DNA from: Dermatophilaceae bacterium Soc4.6 | GTDB lineage: Bacteria; Actinomycetota; Actinomycetes; Actinomycetales; Dermatophilaceae | DNA: 64,000 bases | Direction: 5' to 3' | Assembly: GCA_039889245.1 (NCBI GenBank) | Contig: JAZGVH010000002.1 | Coordinates: forward strand, 3,472,001 to 3,536,000 | Shown: piece by piece, positions 1-6,834 of the stretch | How positions within the stretch are numbered: the stretch's first letter is position 1 | Layout: each line of letters opens with the position of its first letter | Program-made: the position numbers and the translations under genes | Notes under the pieces: model-generated | Database searches by the model: none | What the model was told of the DNA's origin: nothing | The model's input: only the letters and a program-made list of their open reading frames with translations

Positions 1-458
1 AGACGACGCCGGCGCCACGCCTCAGCGTCGTAGACCGGCACGCCCGCCTCGTCGTAGACGGCCCGGTCGACGTTGTGGATCGCCGCGAGCGTGCGGCCCA
101 GCTCGGCTGCGAGCCCCGGCCCCGGCGGCACCGCCGCGAGCTCGACCGGCCGCCCGGCGATGTGCGGGTAGACCACGGCCCGGCCCTCCGGTACGGCCAC
201 GAAGCCCCGGGGAGCGGGCACCGCGAAGGGCAGCCGCCGACCCAGCAACGCCAGCAGCGCCACGGTGGAGTCCATCTGCGCTCCGGCCGCCGGGGTGAGC
301 GGCGCGCGCACGACCCACTGCCGGTGCTGCACGTCGGTGACGAACGCGAGCTCGTAACCCTGCTCGGGCGAGGTGAGCGCGCCGCGCACCTCCACCGGGT
401 CGAGCCCGGGCACGGCCGAGCTCGCGAGGGCGGCCAGCTGGACGGGGGTGCGGGTCAC
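1..458 (-). CDS. Phosphotransferase family protein (APH-like), 3' end outside window
   Basis: Partial gene read leftward; its C-terminal half lies beyond position 1. The visible ~152 residues look like the N-lobe of an aminoglycoside/macrolide phosphotransferase-fold kinase: a Gln-Trp-Val-Val-Arg strand where the ATP-binding beta strands are expected, a PHIAGRP segment typical of the hinge, and an LAAIHN helix that normally precedes the catalytic loop. The catalytic HGD and DxD motifs would lie off the window, so activity cannot be judged. The GTG at 458 is chosen because a TACGGT box (471-466, minus strand) sits 7 nt before it, suggesting a leaderless mRNA; the in-frame GTG at 467 would fall inside that box. 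It is divergent from nudC. The substrate is unknown. Confidence 0.7.
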   Translation of the reverse strand, partial: MTRTPVQLAALASSAVPGLDPVEVRGALTSPEQGYELAFVTDVQHRQWVVRAPLTPAAGAQMDSTVALLALLGRRLPFAVPAPRGFVAVPEGRAVVYPHIAGRPVELAAVPPGPGLAAELGRTLAAIHNVDRAVYDEAGVPVYDAEAWRRRR

Positions 459-551
459 GCTTTCCACCGTATGCCGTCGACCCGTGTGAGGCGCGCACCC
501 GCGGGCGGTGCCGCGCAGGTGTCGGCGGAGGCGTCGCCGTAGGGTGGCGAG

Positions 552-1541
552 GTGGCCCCTGCCCCTGACGTCCTCACCCGGCTCGCGCTCTCGCGCGGCA
601 CCCTCGACCGGGCGTCCCACCGCCGCAGCGACGCCGGCCTGATGTCCGGGCTGCTCGCCGACCCGACCACCCGGGTGGTCGTGCTCTCCGCCGACCAGCA
701 CGCCGAGCTCGAGGACGACGCCACGTCGCCGACCGGCCGAGGGCTGGCCTACCGGTCACCGGAGCCGGGCGACGACGCGCGCCTCGCCTTCTTCCTCGGG
801 CAGGAGGGACCCACAGAGTCGGGGACCACGAGCGCCGGGCCCACGGCATACGTGGCGGTGGTCGACCCGACGCTGCGGGCCGACGAGGCGCTGTGGGTCA
901 ACCTGCGCGATGCCGGTCTCGACCTGGGGGCCCGCGACGCGGGCGTCTTCACCACCGCGCAGGCGCTGCTCAACTGGCACGCGCGGCACGAGTTCTGCCC
1001 GCGCTGCGGGGCGCGCACCGAGCCGGTCGCCGCGGGCTGGCAGCGCCAGTGCACCGTCGACGGCTCCGAGCACTACCCCCGCACCGACCCCGCGGTGATC
1101 ATGAGCGTGCTCGACGACGACGACCGGATGCTGCTCGGCCGCTCACCGCTGTGGCCGGAGGGGCGCTTCTCGGTGCTCGCTGGCTTCGTCGAGCCGGGGG
1201 AGTCGTTCGAGGCGGCCGTCGCGCGCGAGGTGATGGAGGAGGTCGGCGTCCCCGTCACCGACGTGACCTACCTCGGCAACCAGCCCTGGCCGTTCCCCGC
1301 GTCGGGCATGATCGGCTTCCGCGCCCGGGCGTTGTCGACGCACCTCACGCTCGACCCGGTCGAGATCGCCGAGGCGGCCTGGTTCAGCCGCGAGGAGTAC
1401 GTCGCCGCGCTGCGCGGAGGCGGTCTGCGCACCCCGAGCGGGATCTCCATCGCGCAGCGCATGATCGAGCACTGGCTCGGGATGCCCGTCGAGGACGCCG
1501 TCGCTGCGGCTGGCGGGGCGGACCACCGCATCATCTGGTAG
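552..1541 (+). CDS. nudC: NAD(+) diphosphatase / mRNA decapping Nudix hydrolase NudC
   Basis: 329 residues. The family hydrolyses NAD(H) to NMN(H) and AMP and removes NAD caps from RNA. The Nudix box lies at about 211-233 (GFVEPGESFEAAV then REVMEEVG), and the NADH-pyrophosphatase signature follows as NQPWPFP (243-249; the usual first Ser is Asn). The zinc ribbon before it has Cys149, Cys152 and Cys167, but no fourth Cys where E. coli NudC has one; DGSEHYPRTDP follows directly, so zinc binding may be altered or use His. GTG start 6 nt after a TAGGGT box (540-545), so probably leaderless. Convergent with the mycoredoxin gene. Name supported by both motifs and by synteny with uvrD2 and mrx1. 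Confidence 0.93.
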   Translation: MAPAPDVLTRLALSRGTLDRASHRRSDAGLMSGLLADPTTRVVVLSADQHAELEDDATSPTGRGLAYRSPEPGDDARLAFFLGQEGPTESGTTSAGPTAYVAVVDPTLRADEALWVNLRDAGLDLGARDAGVFTTAQALLNWHARHEFCPRCGARTEPVAAGWQRQCTVDGSEHYPRTDPAVIMSVLDDDDRMLLGRSPLWPEGRFSVLAGFVEPGESFEAAVAREVMEEVGVPVTDVTYLGNQPWPFPASGMIGFRARALSTHLTLDPVEIAEAAWFSREEYVAALRGGGLRTPSGISIAQRMIEHWLGMPVEDAVAAAGGADHRIIW

Positions 1542-1558
1542 GTCGTCGGCCCGACGAC
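1542..1558. terminator. Short palindrome between convergent nudC and mycoredoxin genes
   Basis: Arms GTCGTCGG (1542-1549) and CCGACGAC (1551-1558) form a hairpin directly after the nudC stop codon and just before the stop of the opposite gene. It lacks a T-run, so it is a weak candidate bidirectional terminator. Confidence 0.35.
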
Positions 1559-1559
1559 G

Positions 1560-1832
1560 TCAGAGCCCGAGGCGCTTCTTGACCTCGATGACGCTGGGGT
1601 TGGTCGCTGCGGAGCCGTCGGGGAAGACGACGGTCGGCACGGTCTGGTTGCCGTGGTTGACCTCCTCGACGAAGCGGGCGCTCGCCGGGTCGGCCTCGAT
1701 GTCGACCTCGGTGAAGGCGATGCCCTCGCGACCCAGCTGGGTCTTCAGCCGCGCACAGTAGCCGCACCAGCTGGTGCTGAACATCGTGATCGTGCCGGCG
1801 GCGGGGGTGTGGTCCTGCGTCTGGGTCGACAT
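1560..1832 (-). CDS. mrx1: Mycoredoxin Mrx1 (glutaredoxin-fold)
   Basis: 90-residue glutaredoxin-fold protein with the active site CGYC (Cys23, Cys26) preceded by MFSTSW, and the cis-Pro motif TVP at 65-67 with PDGS downstream. Mycoredoxins reduce mycothiol-mixed disulfides in actinobacteria; the family assignment also rests on its position beside nudC and uvrD2, as Rv3198A in M. tuberculosis. The ATG at 1832 is chosen because GAAGGAG lies just upstream; the frame stays open further, but without a better site. A SigR-like promoter (GGAAG-N18-GTT, 1891-1866) lies 34 nt upstream, so thiol-stress induction by the SigR found later in this window is likely. Confidence 0.9.
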   Translation of the reverse strand: MSTQTQDHTPAAGTITMFSTSWCGYCARLKTQLGREGIAFTEVDIEADPASARFVEEVNHGNQTVPTVVFPDGSAATNPSVIEVKKRLGL

Positions 1833-1865
1833 GCCGTGCTCCTTCAGAGGGGGGTTCGAGGAAGC

Positions 1866-1892
1866 AACCGTTGACGGGCGCCGAACCTTCCC
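1866..1892 (-). promoter_or_regulatory. SigR/SigH-type promoter for mycoredoxin gene
   Basis: Read on the minus strand, GGGAAG (1892-1887) is followed after exactly 18 nt by GTT (1868-1866). The actinobacterial SigR/SigH consensus is GGAAT-N18-GTT, so the match is one base short in the -35 element. Distance to the mrx1 start codon (about 34 nt from the -10) is normal. Mycoredoxin genes are known members of SigR regulons. Confidence 0.6.
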
Positions 1893-1905
1893 GTGGGATG
1901 GAGGC

Positions 1906-2355
1906 ATGCACACCGCCGAGCCGACCCCCTTGCCCACCGACCTGGCCGCGCTGGTCGCCTCCCGCAGGAACGGCACCCTCACGACGATCAAGCGCGACGG
2001 CCGCCCACAGCTGTCGCAGGTGAGCTACGCCTGGTCGCCCGAGCACTGCACGCTGCGCGTCTCGACCCGGGCCAGCCTGGCCAAGGTCCACAACCTGCGC
2101 CGCGACCCGCGCGCCTCGCTGCTGGTCACCGACGAGGCCGGCTGGTCGTATGCCGTCCTCGAGGGCGCCGCCCGGCTGTCCGAGGTCGCGAGCGCGCCCG
2201 ACGACTCGGTCGTCGACTCGCTGGTCGAGCTCTACCGCACGATCAGCGGTCAGGAGCATCCCGACTGGGGCGACTACCGCCGGGTGATGGTCGCCGACGG
2301 CCGACTCGTGCTGACCGTGGACGTCGAGCGCGCCTACGGGCTGGTTCAGGGCTGA
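1906..2355 (+). CDS. PPOX-class (pyridoxamine 5'-phosphate oxidase fold) F420-dependent-type enzyme
   Basis: 149 residues with the split-barrel flavin/F420-binding pattern: an N-terminal helix ending in ASRRNGTLTTI, then GRPQLSQVSYAW and a RVSTRASLAKVHNLRRDPRASLLV strand-helix-strand typical of the PPOX class F420-dependent proteins (TIGR03618-like). Members of this class reduce or oxidise small substrates with F420 or FMN; the substrate cannot be told. The ATG at 1906 gives the expected family length. Divergent from the mycoredoxin gene, with only 73 nt between starts, so promoters overlap. Confidence 0.8.
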   Translation: MHTAEPTPLPTDLAALVASRRNGTLTTIKRDGRPQLSQVSYAWSPEHCTLRVSTRASLAKVHNLRRDPRASLLVTDEAGWSYAVLEGAARLSEVASAPDDSVVDSLVELYRTISGQEHPDWGDYRRVMVADGRLVLTVDVERAYGLVQG

Positions 2356-2451
2356 GGCGGTCAGGCCGACCGCGCCCGGCGCTGAGGAACGCCGTCCGGG
2401 CTGGGGACAACCGGGGATTGACCCCTGCGCGCGACCTAGACTGACACCGTC

Positions 2452-4605
2452 ATGAGCTCAGTCACCGCCCCCGCCGCGCCCTCGGCCGACGAGGTGCTCG
2501 CCGCCCTCGACCCCGAGCAGCGCGAGGTCGCCGCCAACCCGCTCGGGCAGATGTGCGTGCTCGCCGGGGCGGGCACCGGCAAGACCCGCGCGATCACCCA
2601 TCGCATCGCCTACGGTGTGCACTCGAGCGCCTACCAGCCGCAGCGCGTGCTCGCGGTGACCTTCACCGCGCGCGCCGCCGGCGAGATGCGCACCCGCCTG
2701 CGCACGCTCGGCGTGCCTGGGGTGCAGGCGCGCACCTTCCACGCTGCCGCGCTGCGCCAGCTGCACTTCTTCTGGCCGCAGGCGATCGGCGGGGCCTCGC
2801 CCGAGGTGCTGCCCTACAAGGCTCCGGTCGTCGCCGAGGCCGCGTCGCGCCTGCGCCTGCAGTTCGACCGCGCTGCCATCCGCGACCTCGCCTCCGAGGT
2901 CGAGTGGGCCAAGGTCAACCTGCTGACCCCCGAGACGTATGCCGCGGCCGCCCGCGGCGCAGGCCGCGACCCCGCGGGCATCGACCCGACCGCGATGGCG
3001 CGCCTCTACGAGGCCTACGAGGACGCGAAGGTCCAGCGCGGGGTGATGGACTTCGAGGACGTGCTGCTGATCATGGCGGGCATCCTCGCCGAGCGTGAGG
3101 ACATCGCGCGGGTGGTGCGCTCGCAGTACCGCCACTTCGTCGTCGACGAGTACCAGGACGTCAACGCCCTGCAGCAGCGCCTGCTCGAGCTGTGGGTGGG
3201 GGAGCGCAAGGACCTGTGCGTCGTCGGCGACCCGGCCCAGACCATCTACTCCTTCACCGGGGCCACCCCGCGTCACCTGCTCGACTTCGCCCGCCGCGAG
3301 GGGGCCCAGGTGGTGCGGCTGGTGCGCAACTACCGCTCGTCGCCGCAGATCGTGGGGCTGGCCAACCTCGTCGTCCGCTCGGCCGCCCGCTCGGCGACCG
3401 GGCCCTCCGCCGGCAGCTACGTCGAGCTCGTCGCCCAGGGTGAGCCGGGCCGCACGCCGAGCCTCTCGGCTCACCCCGACGACCCGGCCGAGGCGGAGGC
3501 GGTCGCCGCCGAGATCGCCCGCCTCGTGCGCGAGGGCCACGCACCGTCGCAGATCGCCGTGCTGTTCCGCATCAACGCGCAGTCCGAGGCCATCGAGACG
3601 GCGCTCGCCGACGCCGACGTGCCCTACCTCGTGCGCGGCGGCGAGCGCTTCTTCGCCCGGCAGGAGGTCAAGGCGGCCGTGCTGCTGCTGCGGGGAGCGG
3701 CTCGCGGTGATGACGCCAGCCGGCCCCTGCCCGACCTCGTGCGCGACGTCATCGGTGGCGCCGGCTGGACCCCGCACCCGCCGAGCAGCGGGGGAGCGGT
3801 GCGGGAGCGGTGGGAGTCGCTCACCGCGCTCGCGGCGGTCTCCGACGACCTCGTGGCGGCGCAGCCCTCGGCCCGGCTGCCTGAGCTCGTGCGCGAGCTC
3901 GACGAGCGCGCTACCGCCCAGCACGCCCCCGTCGTCGAGGGCGTCACCCTCGCCTCGCTCCACGCTGCCAAGGGCCTTGAGTGGGACACCGTCTTCCTGC
4001 TCGGCTGCAGCGACGGCCTCATCCCCATCAGCATGGCCGACGGCGCCGAGGAGATCGAGGAGGAGCGGCGGCTGCTCTACGTCGGCATGACGCGGGCCCG
4101 CCGCGACCTGCGTCTCAGCTGGGCCGCCTCCCGGGCTCCCGGCGGCCGGGCCAGCCGACGCCCGTCGCGCTTCCTCGACGCCACGGCCAGCCTGCTCGGC
4201 GAGGGGGCCCGCTCGACCCCTGCGCAGCCGCGCACCCGTACGCCGCCCCCGGTGGTCGCGGCCCCGTCGGTCTGCCGCACCTGCGGCGTCTCCCTCACGA
4301 CGGCCGCGCGGCGCAAGGTGGGACGGTGCGAGACCTGCCCGCCCACCTACGACGAGGCGACCTACGACGCCCTGCTCACCTGGCGCAGCCTCGTCGCCAC
4401 GGCAGCGAAGGTGCCGGCGTTCGTGGTCTTCACCGACGCCACGCTCACCGTGATCGCCGAGTCGACGCCGCGCTCGCTGCCCGAGCTGGCGCGGGTCCCG
4501 GGCGTCGGCGCGACCAAGCTGGAGCAGCACGGGTCCGCGGTCCTCGAGGTCCTGGCTGGTGCCGACCCGCGTCTTGTTGCTGAAAAGGCTTCTGCCACTA
4601 GGTGA
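2452..4605 (+). CDS. uvrD2: ATP-dependent DNA helicase UvrD2 (SF1A, with HRDC domain)
   Basis: 717 residues. Superfamily 1A motifs occur in order: Walker A GAGTGKT (39-45), Walker B DEYQDVN (about 232-238), motif III GDPAQTIYSFTGA, RNYRSS, LHAAKGLEWDTVFLLG (motif V) and EEERRLLYVGMTRAR (motif VI). A four-cysteine cluster, CRTCG and CETCP (about 607-630), follows, then an HRDC domain with PGVGATKLEQHG. Helicase plus tetracysteine plus HRDC is the layout of actinobacterial UvrD2 (essential in mycobacteria), a 3'-5' DNA helicase in genome maintenance. ATG start 9 nt after a TAGACT box (2437-2442), possibly leaderless. Followed by the whiB7 transcription unit, as in M. tuberculosis. Confidence 0.93.
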   Translation: MSSVTAPAAPSADEVLAALDPEQREVAANPLGQMCVLAGAGTGKTRAITHRIAYGVHSSAYQPQRVLAVTFTARAAGEMRTRLRTLGVPGVQARTFHAAALRQLHFFWPQAIGGASPEVLPYKAPVVAEAASRLRLQFDRAAIRDLASEVEWAKVNLLTPETYAAAARGAGRDPAGIDPTAMARLYEAYEDAKVQRGVMDFEDVLLIMAGILAEREDIARVVRSQYRHFVVDEYQDVNALQQRLLELWVGERKDLCVVGDPAQTIYSFTGATPRHLLDFARREGAQVVRLVRNYRSSPQIVGLANLVVRSAARSATGPSAGSYVELVAQGEPGRTPSLSAHPDDPAEAEAVAAEIARLVREGHAPSQIAVLFRINAQSEAIETALADADVPYLVRGGERFFARQEVKAAVLLLRGAARGDDASRPLPDLVRDVIGGAGWTPHPPSSGGAVRERWESLTALAAVSDDLVAAQPSARLPELVRELDERATAQHAPVVEGVTLASLHAAKGLEWDTVFLLGCSDGLIPISMADGAEEIEEERRLLYVGMTRARRDLRLSWAASRAPGGRASRRPSRFLDATASLLGEGARSTPAQPRTRTPPPVVAAPSVCRTCGVSLTTAARRKVGRCETCPPTYDEATYDALLTWRSLVATAAKVPAFVVFTDATLTVIAESTPRSLPELARVPGVGATKLEQHGSAVLEVLAGADPRLVAEKASATR

Positions 4606-4652
4606 TTCGCTCTCGTCAGCCGTCGGTCAAAACTTTTGTGAGAATCCACCCG

Positions 4653-4690
4653 TAAATCGGTTGTCGGCTGATCCGCCTACGGCGTAACCT
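4653..4690 (+). promoter_or_regulatory. WhiB7-type autoregulated promoter
   Basis: TAAAT (4653-4657) lies 3 bp before the -35 element TTGTCG (4661-4666); after 18 nt comes the -10 TAACCT (4685-4690). In mycobacteria the WhiB7 AT-hook binds an AT-rich stretch placed just upstream of the -35 of its own promoter, and the arrangement here matches. Transcription would start near 4697, giving a leader of about 560 nt before the whiB7 coding region. Confidence 0.65.
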
Positions 4691-4703
4691 GCAGGACAGT
4701 CAA

Positions 4704-4730
4704 CCCCACGCGGCCCAGGCGGCCGCGGGG
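4704..4730 (+). other. GC-rich hairpin at the start of the whiB7 leader
   Basis: CCCC-A-CGCGGCC (4704-4715) pairs with GGCCGCGGGG (4721-4730), with one bulged A and a five-base loop. It lies right after the inferred transcription start and before the upstream ORF, so it could stabilise or pause the leader. Confidence 0.35.
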
Positions 4731-4758
4731 ACCACGAGTGCACGAGAGGAGGCAGGTC

Positions 4759-4995
4759 ATGGACATCACCACGATGAAGCGCATCGCCCCGGTCCAGATC
4801 CGGCGCGAGCGTTCCGCACGTCCGACGAGCACCTACCGCCTCGTGTCGCCGGACTGCGTCTCGATCCAGGGGATCTCCCTGCCCAGCACCGGATCCCTCG
4901 TCGGATCCCTCGTCGGTGCCCACGTCGTCGCCGATGCCACGACCCACACGTCCAACGATGCCTTCTCGTTCCGCCGCGGGAGACCGCCTGTCTGA
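4759..4995 (+). CDS. Upstream ORF in the whiB7 leader (putative regulatory leader peptide)
   Basis: 78 codons starting at an ATG with a strong site (GAGGAGGCAGG, 4743-4753). The peptide is basic at its N-terminus, rich in Ser and Thr, and contains a tandem 12-bp repeat (GGATCCCTCGTC twice near 4892-4915) that encodes GSLV-GSLV. I recognise no domain. It ends 28 nt before a strong intrinsic terminator hairpin. In mycobacteria whiB7 is controlled by an upstream ORF whose slow translation prevents formation of a terminator; position and spacing here fit the same role, which is inferred. It could also be an ordinary small protein. Confidence 0.5.
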   Translation: MDITTMKRIAPVQIRRERSARPTSTYRLVSPDCVSIQGISLPSTGSLVGSLVGAHVVADATTHTSNDAFSFRRGRPPV

Positions 4996-5022
4996 GTGCA
5001 CCTCAGGCTGGTGCTCACCTCC

Positions 5023-5060
5023 AGGCCGCGGAACCCGACATCGGGATCCGCGGCCTTTCT
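5023..5060 (+). terminator. Intrinsic terminator / attenuator in whiB7 leader
   Basis: AGGCCGCGGA (5023-5032) pairs perfectly with TCCGCGGCCT (5047-5056); the stem extends inward through CCCGA (5034-5038) with TCGGG (5041-5045), interrupted by one A-A mismatch. TTTCT follows at 5056-5060. It lies between the upstream ORF and whiB7, about 200 nt before the whiB7 start, where an attenuator is expected. Confidence 0.7.
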
Positions 5061-5133
5061 CGTCGTCCCTGCGGGGCGCGCGGCCGCCGTCGAGCCGAGG
5101 AAGACCCATGACCCTCACCATCACGCTCCAACG

Positions 5134-5183
5134 ACCAGCAGCACCAGCAGCACCAGCACCAGCACCAGCAGCACCAGCAGCAA
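5134..5183 (+). repeat. CAG/CAC low-complexity repeat before whiB7
   Basis: A run of CCAGCA and CCAGCACCA units, almost free of structure-forming G/C pairing, between the attenuator and the whiB7 start. If translated from the ATG at 5108 it encodes a Pro-Ala repeat in frame with WhiB7. Confidence 0.6.
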
Positions 5184-5260
5184 CGAGACCACACCGATCC
5201 ACACCACGGATCACCACGAGGGAGCGCGACCGCGGTCCCCGAGACCAGGAGGTGACACCG

Positions 5261-5554
5261 ATGACCCTCAGCACGCTCACGAGCCACGTGACGGGCCACG
5301 GGCCGACCGAGCCCAGCGGCATCCCGTGCCGTGACTACGACGCCGAGCTGTGGTTCGCCGAGAGCCCGAGCGACGTGGAGTTCGCCAAGGCTCTCTGCGG
5401 GAGCTGCCCCTTCAGGCCGCAGTGCCTCGCCGACGCCCTCGAGCGGCGCGAGCCGTGGGGCGTCTGGGGCGGCCAGCTACTCGTGCAGGGCGCCGTCGTC
5501 GCCCGCAAGAGACCCCGCGGCCGGCCGCGGAAGGACACGGTCTACGCCGCCTGA
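5261..5554 (+). CDS. whiB7: Transcriptional regulator WhiB7
   Basis: 97 residues. [4Fe-4S] ligands Cys23, Cys46, Cys49 and Cys55, the GVWGG turn (67-71) that contacts the principal sigma factor, and a C-terminal AT-hook RGRPRK (86-91) that separates WhiB7 from other Wbl proteins. WhiB7 activates intrinsic antibiotic-resistance genes and its own promoter after ribosome-targeting stress. ATG 5261 is preceded by AGGAGG at 5248-5253, which decides the start. However, the frame is open upstream to another ATG at 5108 with its own GAGG site, which would add 51 residues rich in Pro-Ala. Sits after uvrD2, as in mycobacteria. Confidence 0.92.
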   Translation: MTLSTLTSHVTGHGPTEPSGIPCRDYDAELWFAESPSDVEFAKALCGSCPFRPQCLADALERREPWGVWGGQLLVQGAVVARKRPRGRPRKDTVYAA

Positions 5555-5642
5555 TCCGGCCCGACCCCGAGCGGGACCAGAGCCGGTCCGACCCGCACCA
5601 CCCGATCGACCACGCACCACCGACCCAGTAAGGAGCACCACC

Positions 5643-5786
5643 ATGTTCGACGCTCAGCACATCGAGCTGGCGAATCAGGGCATCGCCCGGCGCCAGCGCA
5701 CGCAGGACGTCCGCGGGATCCGACGCGGCTCGCGCCTGATCCAGCTGGAGATCCGCCGCGCCCGCGACGCCGGCCACCGCCGGTGA
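5643..5786 (+). CDS. Small basic protein of unknown function downstream of whiB7
   Basis: 47 codons, ATG with AAGGAG seven to ten bases upstream (5631-5636). The product is helical-looking and Arg-rich, with alternating hydrophobic residues (FDAQHIELANQG, then RGSRLIQLEIRRARD), and shows no domain I recognise. It lies 88 nt after whiB7 and before the hairpin at 5867-5897, so it is probably in the same transcript. Function unknown; a small RNA- or DNA-binding role would be a guess. Real coding is supported by the ribosome-binding site and operon position only. Confidence 0.5.
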   Translation: MFDAQHIELANQGIARRQRTQDVRGIRRGSRLIQLEIRRARDAGHRR

Positions 5787-5804
5787 CGAGGGCGACCTCC
5801 GTCG

Positions 5805-5855
5805 CCAGCACCACCACCACCCACCCAGCACCACCAGCACCACCAGCACCACCCG
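5805..5855 (+). repeat. CAC/CAGCAC low-complexity repeat after whiB7 unit
   Basis: CACCACCACCACC and repeated CAGCACCAC units, similar in composition to the tract at 5134-5183. Together they bracket whiB7 and the small gene downstream. Non-coding in any frame I can support; a C-rich, G-poor RNA of this kind could serve as a Rho loading site. Confidence 0.55.
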
Positions 5856-5866
5856 GTACCGCCGCC

Positions 5867-5897
5867 AGGGCGGGGAGGGCGACGGCCTCCCCGCCCT
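5867..5897 (+). terminator. Terminator-like hairpin after the whiB7 unit
   Basis: Perfect 12-bp stem AGGGCGGGGAGG (5867-5878) / CCTCCCCGCCCT (5886-5897) with a seven-base loop, followed by TTGT. No long T-run, common in high-GC genomes. Confidence 0.6.
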
Positions 5898-5928
5898 TGT
5901 CGTGTCTCGGGTTGGCTACAGTGGCCGC

Positions 5929-6783
5929 ATGCACGAGAGCGCCTATGAGCACGGCCGTCAGTTCTTCGAGGTCTACTGGAACCCCCGTTTCACCGATGTC
6001 GTCGAGCTGGGGAGCCAGGACGTCAACGGCAGCATCCGCGACCACGCGCCCGAGTCAGCCCGCTACGTCGGCCTGGACATGGTCGAGGGCAAGGGAGTGG
6101 ACCTCGTCGTGGTCCCCGGCCAGCCGCTCGAGCTCGAGGACGAGTCGTTCGACGTCGTCGTGACCAGCTCGGCGTTCGAGCACGACGTGTGCTTCTGGGA
6201 GACCTTCCTCGACCTGCTGCGCATCACCCGGCCCGGCGGGCTGCTCTACGTCAACGCCCCGAGCAACAACGCGTTCCACCGCTACCCCCTCGACTGCTGG
6301 CGCTTCTACCCCGACTCGGGGGTGGCCCTCGTCGAGTGGGCGCGCCGCAAGGACGTCGAGGTCGAGCTCGTCGAGTCGTTCGTCGCCGCCCCTGAGGCGT
6401 CGGGCTGGTGCGACTTCGTGGCGGTCTTCCGCAAGGCCGGCCCGCCCCTGGTGCGCTCGGGCCGGATGGCCGACCTCGGTGAGGTCATGAACGTCCACGA
6501 CATCGACGGTCCCGAGATCGACCGTGAGAGCAGCCCGACCTACGACATGCAGCGCATCGACGCGGTGCAGGGCCAGCTCGCGGAGGTCGGGTCGCAGGAG
6601 CAGGCCACTCGCGGCGAGCTCGTCGAGGCCCAGGCCGCGCTCGCGGCCGCCCAGGCGCGGTGCGCTGCGCTCGAGCAGCAGACCTCGGCCGTCCACGCCG
6701 AGCTGGCGACCGTCTACGCCAGCAGCTCGTGGAAGCTCACCGGTGGGGTCCGTCGCCTGTCGACCCTCGCCCGCCGACGCTGA
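5929..6783 (+). CDS. SAM-dependent methyltransferase (class I) with C-terminal coiled coil
   Basis: 284 residues. The N-terminal part carries class I methyltransferase signs: VVELGSQDVNGS (motif I), YVGLDMVEG, and FDVVVTSSAFEH followed by RPGGLLYVNAPS (methyltransferase type 11 pattern). Residues from about 205 form a Gln/Ala-rich coiled coil (QAALAAAQARCAALEQQ), and the protein ends in SSSWKLTGGVRRL, a tail often seen on enzymes of glycan or glycopeptide assembly in actinobacteria. Start at the ATG 6 nt after TACAGT (5917-5922). The acceptor is unknown; a surface-polysaccharide substrate is suggested by the tail only. Confidence 0.75.
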   Translation: MHESAYEHGRQFFEVYWNPRFTDVVELGSQDVNGSIRDHAPESARYVGLDMVEGKGVDLVVVPGQPLELEDESFDVVVTSSAFEHDVCFWETFLDLLRITRPGGLLYVNAPSNNAFHRYPLDCWRFYPDSGVALVEWARRKDVEVELVESFVAAPEASGWCDFVAVFRKAGPPLVRSGRMADLGEVMNVHDIDGPEIDRESSPTYDMQRIDAVQGQLAEVGSQEQATRGELVEAQAALAAAQARCAALEQQTSAVHAELATVYASSSWKLTGGVRRLSTLARRR

Positions 6784-6834
6784 CGCCCGGGCACGCCCAC
6801 CGTCCGTGGGCCCGCCACCCGTAGGCTGACCGGT

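Noticed and set aside
2418-2442. TTGACC as -35 of uvrD2
   Set aside because: Only 13 nt from the TAGACT box; spacing is too short for a normal promoter.
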